DNA of 64,000 bases from Deltaproteobacteria bacterium (GCA_016218825.1 JACRCV010000015.1:62001-126000), one strand, 5' to 3'. Shown: positions 17,171 through 25,836, numbered from the stretch's first letter. Notes: generated by a model not told the origin, from the letters alone. Numbers and translations: made by a program.

Positions 17171-18784
17171 ATGTTGGCATTTTGTCTTTCCTTCGGGCTG
17201 ACCGCGGTCGTGGCCGGCGTGGACGTCGCGGACATTCAAGCGCAGATCCAGGCGCAGGGCCTCTCGTGGCAGGCCGGAAAGACCTGGGTGACCGAGCTGC
17301 CGGATGAAGAGCGGGCGCGGCTGATGCTGCCGCCCGGCGAGCATCCGCTGTCGCGCCAGGTGCGGACACGGGTCGAGCTCGGCGCCGAGGCCTCGCGACC
17401 GGTCGGCCGGCCGGCGATGTTGGCAACGCTGCCGCTCGCCCTCGACTGGCGGGCGCTCGCTCCCGACGGCTACAACTGGCTGCCGCCGGTGCGCAACCAG
17501 GGGAGCTGCGGCTCATGCTGGGACTTCGCGACCGTCGGCGCGGTCGAAGGGCTCTGGGGCTATCGCCGCGCGACCCCCGACCCGGTCATCGACCTCTCGG
17601 AGCAGCAGCTCCTGGACTGCGCCCAGACCACCTTCGGATGCGACTCCGGCGGCATCACCTGGGACATCAACATCCCGATCCTCGGCTACCGGATCACCGG
17701 CCCGGGCTCGTACATGAAGGGCACCGGCCTCACCTCGGAGAGCTGCTATCCGTACACCTCGGGCGGGACCGGCACCCGAGGCACCTGCACCGATCCGGCG
17801 ACGCTCTCCCCCGCCTGCCAGGCGGCGATCCTCAAGTCCGGGGACGAGACGCCGCTCAGCTCGACGCTTCCGACCGACGGCTTTCCGTGGGATCCGACGT
17901 CGTTCACCCTGACGCCGGACGAGATGGACGAGATCAAGGCCTACCTGCAGGAGCGGCCGGTGGGCGTGTCGATGCGCGCCTACAGTGACCTCTCCGCGTA
18001 TCACTCGGGGGTCTACGAGCCCACCGCCAACCCCGGCGGCTACGGGCTGCACGCGGTCGTGCTCGTCGGCTACAACGACGCCGAGGGCGCTTGGATCGTG
18101 CGCAACTCGTGGGGCGCTTCGTGGGGCGAGAACGGCTACTTCCGGATCAAGTACAACACCTCGCTCATCGGCATGTACGCGTTCGTCTACGGCCTGGATG
18201 AAGAGCGCAAAGACCCGGCGTTTTGCCCTTCGCTGCCGGTCGAGGTGCGGGTGAACGCGACCAACACCGCCCAGAAGAGCAACCTGACGATCGCCAACTG
18301 CGGCAGCGGCGTTTTGCACTGGCAGGCGAGCGTCGGCTCTTGGATCGCCTTCGAGACCGACGCCGGCGTTGCGGTCACGAGCGGCGCCGAGCTCGCTGCC
18401 GGCACGACGTACAAGGTCCGCGCCAAGCAGGCGGTGGCGGTGGGGACCGCGGGGAGCATCACCCTCACCGGGGCACCGAACGGGCCGGTGACGATCGCGA
18501 TCACGACCGCCGACGCGCCGGCGCCCGATGGCGGGCCCCGCACAGACGGCGGCCCGCGCCACGACGGTGGCAGCCTCGGGGACGACGACCAGGTGCTGGC
18601 CGGCGATCCGCGGGCTCCCGGTGACGGGCAGCTACGTGGCGACGGCGCCGATCTCGTGGATGACGGCGGCGATCCGGGGGGCTGCGCTTGTCGGGGGGGC
18701 GGCGGCGCGACGGTGCTCGCGCTGCTCGGCCCCCTCTGGCTCGTGCTGCGGCGCTCGCGACGGCCGGTCCGACCGAGCGGCTAG
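17171..18784 (+). CDS. Secreted papain-family (C1A) cysteine protease with MYXO-CTERM-like tail
   Basis: A 537-residue secreted protease. The ATG at 17171 (GGGG 6 bases upstream) gives a signal peptide; a TTG two codons earlier is also possible. The peptidase domain has oxyanion Gln110, catalytic Cys116 in QGSCGSCWDF, His294 in GLHAVVLVGY and Asn312 in VRNSWGASWG, so it looks active. A beta-rich region (about 350-450) and an Asp/Gly-rich linker follow. The end is GGCACRGGGG, one membrane span and an Arg-rich tip, as in MYXO-CTERM sorting signals, which implies export and surface processing. It appears monocistronic, with a G-rich repeat after its stop. Confidence 0.92.
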   Translation: MLAFCLSFGLTAVVAGVDVADIQAQIQAQGLSWQAGKTWVTELPDEERARLMLPPGEHPLSRQVRTRVELGAEASRPVGRPAMLATLPLALDWRALAPDGYNWLPPVRNQGSCGSCWDFATVGAVEGLWGYRRATPDPVIDLSEQQLLDCAQTTFGCDSGGITWDINIPILGYRITGPGSYMKGTGLTSESCYPYTSGGTGTRGTCTDPATLSPACQAAILKSGDETPLSSTLPTDGFPWDPTSFTLTPDEMDEIKAYLQERPVGVSMRAYSDLSAYHSGVYEPTANPGGYGLHAVVLVGYNDAEGAWIVRNSWGASWGENGYFRIKYNTSLIGMYAFVYGLDEERKDPAFCPSLPVEVRVNATNTAQKSNLTIANCGSGVLHWQASVGSWIAFETDAGVAVTSGAELAAGTTYKVRAKQAVAVGTAGSITLTGAPNGPVTIAITTADAPAPDGGPRTDGGPRHDGGSLGDDDQVLAGDPRAPGDGQLRGDGADLVDDGGDPGGCACRGGGGATVLALLGPLWLVLRRSRRPVRPSG

Positions 18785-18805
18785 AACGCATTCTGGGGAC
18801 TGCGG

Positions 18806-18884
18806 TCTTCGCCCCCGCCCACCCGGGGCGGGGGACGGGGGGTGGGGTGGGGAGCGCGGGCGCATCGTCCGCGCGGGAATCAAA
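18806..18884 (+). repeat. G-rich double-hairpin intergenic repeat, copy 3
   Basis: A complete copy, 22 bases after the protease stop and in the same sense. The first hairpin is shortened on both sides by one base, which keeps it symmetric. The second hairpin has different arms from copies 2 and 4 (GCGCGG outer pairs) but the same GGGAATCAAA tail. Confidence 0.85.
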
Positions 18885-18964
18885 GGCAGGAGAGAGGCCG
18901 AGCGGCGCCGATCGGGGGTCATACGGAAAGCGGAGCGAAGTCGAGTGGGTGCGCAAATGCGCCT

Positions 18965-18976
18965 TGTCACGTGACA
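18965..18976. promoter_or_regulatory. Perfect 12-bp palindrome upstream of the AAA+/kelch operon
   Basis: TGTCACGTGACA is a perfect palindrome 48 bases before the first gene of the operon, just before an unusually AT-rich stretch (18988-19011) that could hold a promoter. Candidate operator. The binding protein is not identified; the HTH protein at 20741 is one possibility. Confidence 0.45.
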
Positions 18977-19024
18977 CCCCCGCGAGGTAAAAAGAGACTG
19001 TCATAAGATATGAGGGAGTCGACA

Positions 19025-20731
19025 ATGGCCATTGATCTGACGACCACCAGGTTGCAGCCGCCCGCCGTCGAGCACGGCGCGCTGGCGGCGGCGCGCCTCC
19101 CCTTCATCCAAGCGAACGACGCCGCGGCGCTCGCGGTCGAGGCCAAGGCGCTGGGCTTCAGGAAGGTCGCCGCCGACCAGTACACCCACGCCGACGGCAG
19201 CTGGCTCGTGATGGCGAACGGCCGCGTCGAGCGCGGCTACCAGGGCGTTCACTTCCGCGGCGTGCCGGTCGATCTCACACAGCTCCCCGTGGCGGCGCCC
19301 GGGGCCTTCGGGAACCGGGCGGCGGTCGCGATGCCGCAGTCGATGCCCAAGGGCGGGCGGGCGGCGTTCAAGACGCTCGCCTTGCGCCATGGCTTCCAGG
19401 AGATCTTGCCGAACTACTTCTCGCACCCCGACGGCAGCTGGGTCGCGATCGTCGACGGCAAGCCGATCCGCGGGATCAACCAGTCGGGGCTGCATCCGAG
19501 CGACGGGCCACAAGCGGCGCCCCGAAGTCCGCGGGCGGCGCGTCCGCCGCGAGCTCCGGCGGGCGGCAGCGCCGGCCGGGCCACCAACCCCGTCGTCGAG
19601 CTGCTCGACAAGGCGATCAACGCCCTGGGTGGACCGCAGGGCGAGGCTGACGCTGCGGCATCGACGCGTGGCGCGCGCCCTCGCAGGGCCGGCAGCCCCG
19701 CGGGGGGCTCCCGGCGGTCGGGGCGCGCGATCGACGACAACACCATCGCAAGCTACCGGCAGGTCGCGCCGAGCTTCGAGGACGGCTTTCTCGCCTGCGC
19801 GCAGCTGCCGTTCTTGGATCCGAACAACCTCGCGGCCGATCGCACCGTCTTCAAGGACGCCGGGTTCAAAGAGAAGGCGCCGGGCTACTTCGAGCACGCG
19901 GACACGAGCTGGGTCTTCTACTCCCAGAACGGCGGCATCGAGCGCGGCGTCGGCAAGCAGGTGTTCCAGGGCGTGCCGATCGGGCCCGGTCGCATGCAGC
20001 AGGCGACCCCCGGGTTCGCGGAGATGGGCCTCGCGGTCGCGGCCCCCGAGCTCGCCGGGATCAACGCTGCGAAGATCACCGCGAGCGACAAGGTGCTCCT
20101 CGACCTCGGCTTCAAGAAGATCACGGGCGCCTACTACAGTCACGCCGACGGCAGCTTCGTCGCCTTCGTCTCCGGCAAGCCGCGTTTCGGCAACCAGGGC
20201 GTGGTCTTCGACGCGCAGCCGGGCATCGGCGGGATGGCGAAGATCAAGAGCAACGAAGCCCACGTCTGGCTGGCGGTGGCGCAGACCGGCAGCCTCAAGG
20301 CCGATGACGCTCGTCTCGGCGAGAAGCTCGAGGCCCTCGGGTTCGCGGCCGCCGGCAGCGGCGTCTACAGTCACCCCGACACGAGCTTCGTGGCGGTCGT
20401 CGGCGGGCAGCTGGTCCGGGGGGTCGGCGGCGAGGTGTTGACCGACCTGCCGAAGGCGCCGAAGGCCGGCAGCGTACGCCAGTACAACGCGCTGCCGTCG
20501 AATACCTGGTCCTGGTGGCAGCAGAACACCGCGCTCGGGCGCCTGCCGATCATCGGCAACGACTCGAACGGCCGGGCGGTCTTGGAGCAGGCCGGTTTCC
20601 GCAAGGTGTCGGCGGCTGGCGGCGTCGAACGTTGGCAGCACAAAGACGGTAGCTGGGCGGAGCTCGACGGTGGCGTGCGCTGTGGTTGGCAGAAGTGGGA
20701 GCTCGGAGAGCTGCCGTTCCAGCGCAGCTGA
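19025..20731 (+). CDS. Six-repeat protein of unknown family (gene 1 of the AAA+/kelch operon)
   Basis: A 568-residue protein with no signal peptide or membrane span. The start at 19025 has GAGGGA upstream; an ATG 15 bases earlier is less likely. It has about six repeats of 65-75 residues with the consensus LGF-K-(x4-8)-Y-x-H-x-D-G-S-W-V-A-x-(V)-x-G-x-x-x-R-G. Clear examples are YTHADGSWLVMANG, YFSHPDGSWVAIVDG, YFEHADTSWVFYSQNG, YYSHADGSFVAFVSG and YSHPDTSFVAVVGG. A Pro/Ala/Arg-rich linker of about 75 residues separates repeats 1-2 from 3-6. I do not recognise the repeat. It is the first gene of a tight four-gene operon. Confidence 0.85.
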   Translation: MAIDLTTTRLQPPAVEHGALAAARLPFIQANDAAALAVEAKALGFRKVAADQYTHADGSWLVMANGRVERGYQGVHFRGVPVDLTQLPVAAPGAFGNRAAVAMPQSMPKGGRAAFKTLALRHGFQEILPNYFSHPDGSWVAIVDGKPIRGINQSGLHPSDGPQAAPRSPRAARPPRAPAGGSAGRATNPVVELLDKAINALGGPQGEADAAASTRGARPRRAGSPAGGSRRSGRAIDDNTIASYRQVAPSFEDGFLACAQLPFLDPNNLAADRTVFKDAGFKEKAPGYFEHADTSWVFYSQNGGIERGVGKQVFQGVPIGPGRMQQATPGFAEMGLAVAAPELAGINAAKITASDKVLLDLGFKKITGAYYSHADGSFVAFVSGKPRFGNQGVVFDAQPGIGGMAKIKSNEAHVWLAVAQTGSLKADDARLGEKLEALGFAAAGSGVYSHPDTSFVAVVGGQLVRGVGGEVLTDLPKAPKAGSVRQYNALPSNTWSWWQQNTALGRLPIIGNDSNGRAVLEQAGFRKVSAAGGVERWQHKDGSWAELDGGVRCGWQKWELGELPFQRS

Positions 20732-20740
20732 GGAGCGACG

Positions 20741-21868
20741 ATGCCGGAGAAGCTGAGCCTCACAGTTCTGCGACAGCTGGCCCCCAAGCAGGTCGTTGCT
20801 GAGGTCGAGGCCGAGCTCGCGAAGGTGTCGGTCGCCAAGCCGGACGCCGATCCGAGCGTCGGGTTGGATCTGGTCACCAAGGTCGTCGCCCGTCTGCATC
20901 CGAGCTCGCAGGAGATGGCGGCGCTGCTCGGGAAGATCGGCGGCCTCGGTGGCGCGGACGGTGCCGATCAGGGCACCGTCGTCGTGGCCGTAGACTTGTC
21001 GCCGGCCGAGTCGTTCTTCGTGAAGACCAGCGACGCGCCGGCCGACCTCCAAGCCGTGAACGCGAAGCTCGCGGAGCTGCTGGCCGATCCGCTGCCGGCG
21101 CCGAGTCCCGCCCCCGAGCCGGTGGCCGCACTGCCGGAGCTGCAGCCGGAGGCAAAGGCGCAGCCGAAACCGGAGCCGCAACCGGAGGCAAAGGCGCAGC
21201 CCAAGCCGCAGCCGAAGGCACAGCCCAAGCCGCAGCCGAAGGCACAGCCCAAGCCGCAGCCGAAGGCGCAGCCCAAGCCGCAGCCGAAGGCACAGCCCAA
21301 GCCGCAGCCGAAGGCGCAGCCCAAGCCGCAGCCGAAGGCACAGCCCAAGCCGCAGCCGAAGGCACAGCCCAAGCCGCAGCCGAAGGCACAGCCCAAGCCG
21401 CAGCCGGCGCGACGGGCGGTGGTTCAGCCGGCAGCGAAGCCGATGCCGGTCCTGGCATCGCAGCCTTACGCCGTGCTGAAACAGAAGTTCTGGCAGAGCA
21501 TGGAGGCGGCGTACGTCGGCGAGGTGGCGCGGCAGCACGGCAGCTTCCAGGCGGCGGAGGCGGCGCGCCTGTGGCACAACCAGGCGGCGGCGAGTCATCT
21601 GCGCGACGTGTATGCCAATCGTGGCCGCTTGCAGGTGCTCAACGTGCCGCAGCTGTTGCGCGCCGTGGGGCTCGACAACTCGGTGTGGCGGCTGCATTAC
21701 AATCCGTTCAAGCAGACGGTGCTCGATCGCTTCGAGCGCGCCTACATCGCCGAGCTATTGGACGAGTGCCGCGGCAACGTCGACCGGGCGGCGGCGGCCG
21801 CGCGCATGTCTTCGAGTGAAATCTGGGCGCTGGTTCGCCAGCACAACCTTCGGGATAAAGTTCGCTAA
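20741..21868 (+). CDS. Lys/Pro/Gln-repeat linker protein with C-terminal Fis-type HTH (gene 2)
   Basis: A 375-residue cytoplasmic protein. The N-terminal part (1-125) is helical and of unknown family. Residues about 130-225 are low complexity, including nine exact 8-residue units (KAQPKPQP). The C-terminus has a Fis/NtrC-type helix-turn-helix (FERAYIAELLDECRGNVDRA then ARMSSSEIWALVRQHNL). A related-looking segment lies before it (SMEAAYVGEVARQHGSFQAA), so two tandem HTH units are possible. It begins 9 bases after gene 1 with GAGGAG upstream. Inference: DNA-binding regulator of the operon, or an adaptor linking the AAA+ proteins to a target. Confidence 0.8.
   Translation: MPEKLSLTVLRQLAPKQVVAEVEAELAKVSVAKPDADPSVGLDLVTKVVARLHPSSQEMAALLGKIGGLGGADGADQGTVVVAVDLSPAESFFVKTSDAPADLQAVNAKLAELLADPLPAPSPAPEPVAALPELQPEAKAQPKPEPQPEAKAQPKPQPKAQPKPQPKAQPKPQPKAQPKPQPKAQPKPQPKAQPKPQPKAQPKPQPKAQPKPQPKAQPKPQPARRAVVQPAAKPMPVLASQPYAVLKQKFWQSMEAAYVGEVARQHGSFQAAEAARLWHNQAAASHLRDVYANRGRLQVLNVPQLLRAVGLDNSVWRLHYNPFKQTVLDRFERAYIAELLDECRGNVDRAAAAARMSSSEIWALVRQHNLRDKVR
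21191..21406 (+). repeat. Nine tandem copies of a 24-bp unit inside gene 2
   Basis: Nine contiguous 24-base units (AAGGCNCAGCCCAAGCCG then CAGCCG) in which only one wobble base varies (G or A). They encode KAQPKPQP. Such near-identical copies imply recent expansion and probable length variation among strains. Confidence 0.95.
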
Positions 21869-21879
21869 GGAGAGCTACG

Positions 21880-24219
21880 ATGCCCATCCAAATCAAGCCC
21901 ACCGGCGTCAAGACCGTCGATCTGTCGTTGTTCTCGGACCAGGCGGAGCAGGTGATCGCCGACCGGCTCGCCCAGGTGAACAACGGCACCCTGACGCTCG
22001 GTGACCTGCAGAAGGCGCACGACGCGGCGCTCGCCGCGAAGGACGGCGACGCCGACATCCTCGCCAACATGCTGCAGGCGGCGAAGAGCGGCAAGCCGTC
22101 CAGCGCCTTCGCCAACCAGGCGACGCTGCGGGTGGCGCAGAACCAGCTCGCCGTCGACAGCGATCCGAAGGCCAAGCAGTTCAAGGCGACGCTCGACCAG
22201 TACGTGATCGGCCAGGACTTCGCGAAGGCGGCCTTGGTGCGCTTCATGATGAGCCGCGACGCCAAGCTCGACAACGCGCCGCTGTCGTTGGGCATCGCCG
22301 GGCCGCCGGGCGTGGGCAAGACCGAGCTGGTGCGCGCGCTCGCCGCGGCGTTCCACGCCGACCCCGAGAAGCACATCTTCGTCGACTGCAGCCAGATCCA
22401 ATCGGGCGCCGACATGAACTCGATCATCGGGGCCCCCCCCGGCTACGTCGGCTTCCAGAAGAAGGGCGACGCGGACGGGGCGGCGGATCTGTCGCAGGCG
22501 GGGGTGCAGGCGAAGTTCGGCGACAAGAAGCCCATCGTCATCCTGCTCGACGAGGTCGACAAGATCGGCATCAACGACCCGACCGGCAACGTCAAGAAGG
22601 AGTTCTGGACCGTCTTCGGCCGCTGCCTGCAGGACGGCAAGCTGACGCTGCGCAACGGCGAGGTGGTCGACTTGTCCGACGCCATCTTCGTGATGACCGG
22701 CAACGCCGGCGCCGACACCGCCGGCGGGCTGCCGAAGGGCGACGCGCAGCGGCGCCACTACATCGCGGCGATGAAGAAGGAGCTGCCGGATTACATCGTC
22801 AGCCGGGTGCCGAACATCACCGCGGCCGACGAGCTCGACCCGGTGCAGACCAAGGCGATCACCGAGCTCAGCCTGAACAGCAAGTTCAAGGTGGCGTGCC
22901 ACAAGGCCAAGCGCGAGCACGGCAAGGACATCGGCTTCAAGGTCGCCGGCCAGGTCTCGGCGTTCTTCGGCCGCATCGGCCTGTCGAAGCAGTACGGCGC
23001 CCGGCCGCTGAAGAACATCCTGCGCCAGCTCCTCGACCCGGTCATCGCCGGCACCATCAAGAGCGCCGGCGACGAGGAGCGCTACGAGCTGCGGCTGAAG
23101 GCCGGGGTCACCGACGTCGAGCTCACGAAGATCGCGGACGCCTTCGCCGCCAAGGCGCCGGCGATCCCCGAGGAGTACGACTCGACGAACTTCCCGGTGG
23201 AGCTGGTGCTCACCAACCCGAAGCCGAAGTTCTACCCCTACGCCGGCGTCATCCCGCACAGCGACACCGGGACGCCTTTCGTCGTCGCGTCCGGGAGCGT
23301 CAGCGGCCGCGGCTACCTGGCGGTGAACAAGGGCGACAAGGGCAGCAAGAACGAGCTCTACTTCGTGCGCGCCGGGGCGACCGAGGCCGCCGACCAGTTC
23401 CAGCCCGTGGCGCTCCCGCCGAAGCTCGCCGACGCCAACTTCACGATGACCGCGGTGACGCTGGACAAGTCCCGGGTGTACTTGTCGGCGATGAACTTGC
23501 CGGCGCAGGGCGGCAAGGCCGAGACCTGCGGCTTCGTCTACGACGCCGACAAGAAGAGCTTCACCGACGTCGGGCCGCTGCCGGAGCCGCTGGTCGGCGC
23601 GGCGATGGGGGCGGTGGCCGGCGACATCATCGCGGTCGGCGGCCGCCTGGCGCTGCACGACGGCCAGAACTGGTCGGTGTCCACCGACCCGTTGGACATG
23701 AACGGCAACCCGCTGCACGATCTCGCCTATCGCTTCAACGGCGCCACCTTGAAGTGGGAGGTGCTGAAGAACGCGCCCAAGGTCACGCGGGCGTTCTCGA
23801 CGGCGCTGGAGCACGAGGGCAAGCTGTGGTTCTTCGGCGGCGAGGAGGTCTACACCACGCCGCAGGGGGTGCGGGTGTCGCGCTCGTCCAGCGAGGTCGA
23901 CGTCTACGACCCCAAGACCGGCAAGTTCACCGCCGGGCCGGCGCTGCCGACCGGGGTGGCGTTCGCGACCGCGTTCAACGACGGCTTCGGTCGCATCCAG
24001 CTCTTGGGCGGCGCGTCGTACATCGACTTCGGCCGCCAGCTCTCGGTGCGCTCGACCATCCTGCGCCTCGATCCGGCGCTCGACGACCCGAAGTGGAAGA
24101 GCAGCGACACGTTGCCGGCGCCGGCGGCGCAGCTCGCGGTGGTGCCGCACGCCGCGGGCGTGGTGGTCGGCCCCTTCGTCAGAGACGACCAGACCCAGGG
24201 CTTCGAGATCCTGCGCTAG
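21880..24219 (+). CDS. ClpB/HSP100-type AAA+ ATPase fused to a kelch-like beta-propeller (gene 3)
   Basis: A 779-residue fusion. Residues 1-95 are a helical lead-in. The AAA_2 module has Walker A GPPGVGKT (141-148), a pore-loop motif GAPPGYVGF with Tyr189, Walker B IVILLDEVDK (Asp224, Glu225), sensor-1 Asn275, a probable arginine finger (Arg309) and a ClpB small subdomain with sensor-2 GAR (Arg375). From about 415 to the end are kelch-like blades (LWFFGGEEVY, VDVYDPKTGKFTAGPALP, IQLLGG). All catalytic residues are present, so ATP-driven threading is plausible, with the propeller recognising substrate. It has the spacing of one ClpB D2 ring and lacks a D1 ring. Found 11 bases after gene 2. Confidence 0.88.
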   Translation: MPIQIKPTGVKTVDLSLFSDQAEQVIADRLAQVNNGTLTLGDLQKAHDAALAAKDGDADILANMLQAAKSGKPSSAFANQATLRVAQNQLAVDSDPKAKQFKATLDQYVIGQDFAKAALVRFMMSRDAKLDNAPLSLGIAGPPGVGKTELVRALAAAFHADPEKHIFVDCSQIQSGADMNSIIGAPPGYVGFQKKGDADGAADLSQAGVQAKFGDKKPIVILLDEVDKIGINDPTGNVKKEFWTVFGRCLQDGKLTLRNGEVVDLSDAIFVMTGNAGADTAGGLPKGDAQRRHYIAAMKKELPDYIVSRVPNITAADELDPVQTKAITELSLNSKFKVACHKAKREHGKDIGFKVAGQVSAFFGRIGLSKQYGARPLKNILRQLLDPVIAGTIKSAGDEERYELRLKAGVTDVELTKIADAFAAKAPAIPEEYDSTNFPVELVLTNPKPKFYPYAGVIPHSDTGTPFVVASGSVSGRGYLAVNKGDKGSKNELYFVRAGATEAADQFQPVALPPKLADANFTMTAVTLDKSRVYLSAMNLPAQGGKAETCGFVYDADKKSFTDVGPLPEPLVGAAMGAVAGDIIAVGGRLALHDGQNWSVSTDPLDMNGNPLHDLAYRFNGATLKWEVLKNAPKVTRAFSTALEHEGKLWFFGGEEVYTTPQGVRVSRSSSEVDVYDPKTGKFTAGPALPTGVAFATAFNDGFGRIQLLGGASYIDFGRQLSVRSTILRLDPALDDPKWKSSDTLPAPAAQLAVVPHAAGVVVGPFVRDDQTQGFEILR

Positions 24220-24228
24220 GGGGCGGCG

Positions 24229-25836
24229 ATGCCAATCAAGGTCAGCTCGCAGACCAAGGCCGACAAGGTCAACCTCGCCGACTATGCCATCCCGGCGGGG
24301 GAGGCCGCCTGGCTGAAGAAGAAGCTCGGGGCGACGTTCTCGTTCGACGAGCTCGACCACCTGGCGATGGCGCAGAACCTGACGGCGGACGAGAAGAAGA
24401 TCGTCGAGGGCATGCGGCGCTCGGTGCTCGGCAACACCCGCGCCGACCAGGGGGTGGTGGCGAGCAAGGACGGCGACGCGCCGCTGTCGACCGTGGTCGC
24501 GATGACGCTCGAGAAGGCCCGGCTGCCGACCGGGGAGCTCGCCGAGCAGCAGAAGCTGCGCGCCGACATGCTGCCGGCGCTCGTCGGCCACGAATCCGAG
24601 CTCGAGAGCTTCGTGCAGATGTTGAAGGACTTCCGCTCGCCGGCGCGGCGCTTCCCGCCGCTGATGGCGCTCGTCGGCGATCCGGCGCACGGCAAGGACC
24701 AGGCGATCACCGGCTACGCGCGCTCGGTGTTCTCTTTGCAGGCCACGGTGCACACGGTGAACCTGAAGGGCGGCGATCCCTTCGCGCCGGGCGGGCCGCT
24801 GTCGCTGCCGGTGCTGCAGGCGCTCGAGAAGTCGGGCGGCGTGGTGCGCGTCCAGGGGGCAGAGGGGCTGCGGGCGAGCGCGCCGGCGGTCGCGGCCAAG
24901 CTCGGCGAGCTCTTGACCGCGGTGAAGGGTGACCCGAACTACGTACGTCTGAACTACATCTTCGACTTCGACGCGGCGCCGGGCACCAACGGCCGGCAGC
25001 TGATGGTCGAGGCCCTCGACTGGGTGGGGAACGCCAACCTCTCGGCGCTCGCGAGCTTCAAGCACCTGGACGGGCCGAGCATGGTCGAGTACGCCAAGCG
25101 CGTGCTCCCGGATCTGCTCGCCGGCGACACCTTGGGCAAGCTCAAGGTCGAGTTCGACGACCAGGCGCTGGCACTCTTGGGCGAGGCGTTGGCGACGCCG
25201 CACAAGCCGCTCGCGGAGCTCGAGGCGCGGCTGCTGCGCTTCGTCATGTCGAAGTTCGACACCCAGACCTCGGTGGACCGCGCCGGCGGCGTGCTGCGGG
25301 TGAGCGTCGAGCCCAAGTTCGCGCTCGACAATGTGGTCCGCAACGAGCGGCTCGCCGCTCTGCACCAGCCGCTCCCCGATCTCTTCAGCGGCGCCGAGCT
25401 CTTCATCATCTACGAGGTGGCGAAGCAGAAGGCGCCGACCGCGGAGCGCGACCTGTTGTTGAAGCACGCCGGGGTGGTGGTCGATCGGCTTTCCAAGCTC
25501 GACGTCGAGCTCACGGCGGTGGCCGGGGACAAGGGGCCGGAGGCCGGTGTCGGGGCGCTCGCCGAGGCGCTGGTCACGCTGCGGCAGGCGATCACGACTG
25601 CGCTCAAGTACGCGACGCAGAGCCACCGGCTGAACCTCGAGCGGCTGGTCCCTGACCGGGAGCTGCAGCCGCTGCAGAGGAGTCTCGCGGCGGCCGAGGC
25701 GGCGTTTGCCGGGGTGGACGCGAAGAAGCTCGGCGCGCGCAACCAACGGTGGGTGAAGGCGCAGGCCGAGGCGAAGGCGTTGATTGATGCCGCGAGGCTG
25801 TTTGCGGCGGGGCTCAGCGCTGATCTGAAGAGCTAG
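24229..25836 (+). CDS. Degenerate ClpB-like AAA+ protein, probable pseudo-ATPase (gene 4)
   Basis: A 535-residue protein paired with gene 3. After a helical N-terminus an AAA+ region begins near 105, in the order LVGHESELESF, then FPPLMALVGDPAHGKD. Its Walker A is GDPAHGKD (150-157) with Asp in place of Ser/Thr. The Walker-B-like strand GVVRVQGAEG has Gln-Gly where Asp-Glu is expected. The pore region GDPFAPGGP lacks the aromatic residue, and sensor-1 reads FDFD. The C-terminus is helical. It is therefore probably an inactive AAA+ subunit that structures or regulates the active gene 3 ring. It starts 9 bases after gene 3. The homology is by pattern and needs a structural comparison. Confidence 0.75.
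   Translation: MPIKVSSQTKADKVNLADYAIPAGEAAWLKKKLGATFSFDELDHLAMAQNLTADEKKIVEGMRRSVLGNTRADQGVVASKDGDAPLSTVVAMTLEKARLPTGELAEQQKLRADMLPALVGHESELESFVQMLKDFRSPARRFPPLMALVGDPAHGKDQAITGYARSVFSLQATVHTVNLKGGDPFAPGGPLSLPVLQALEKSGGVVRVQGAEGLRASAPAVAAKLGELLTAVKGDPNYVRLNYIFDFDAAPGTNGRQLMVEALDWVGNANLSALASFKHLDGPSMVEYAKRVLPDLLAGDTLGKLKVEFDDQALALLGEALATPHKPLAELEARLLRFVMSKFDTQTSVDRAGGVLRVSVEPKFALDNVVRNERLAALHQPLPDLFSGAELFIIYEVAKQKAPTAERDLLLKHAGVVVDRLSKLDVELTAVAGDKGPEAGVGALAEALVTLRQAITTALKYATQSHRLNLERLVPDRELQPLQRSLAAAEAAFAGVDAKKLGARNQRWVKAQAEAKALIDAARLFAAGLSADLKS

Noticed and set aside
21191-21406. 24-base repeats as a possible CRISPR array
   Set aside because: The units are contiguous and have no spacers; they encode a repetitive linker.
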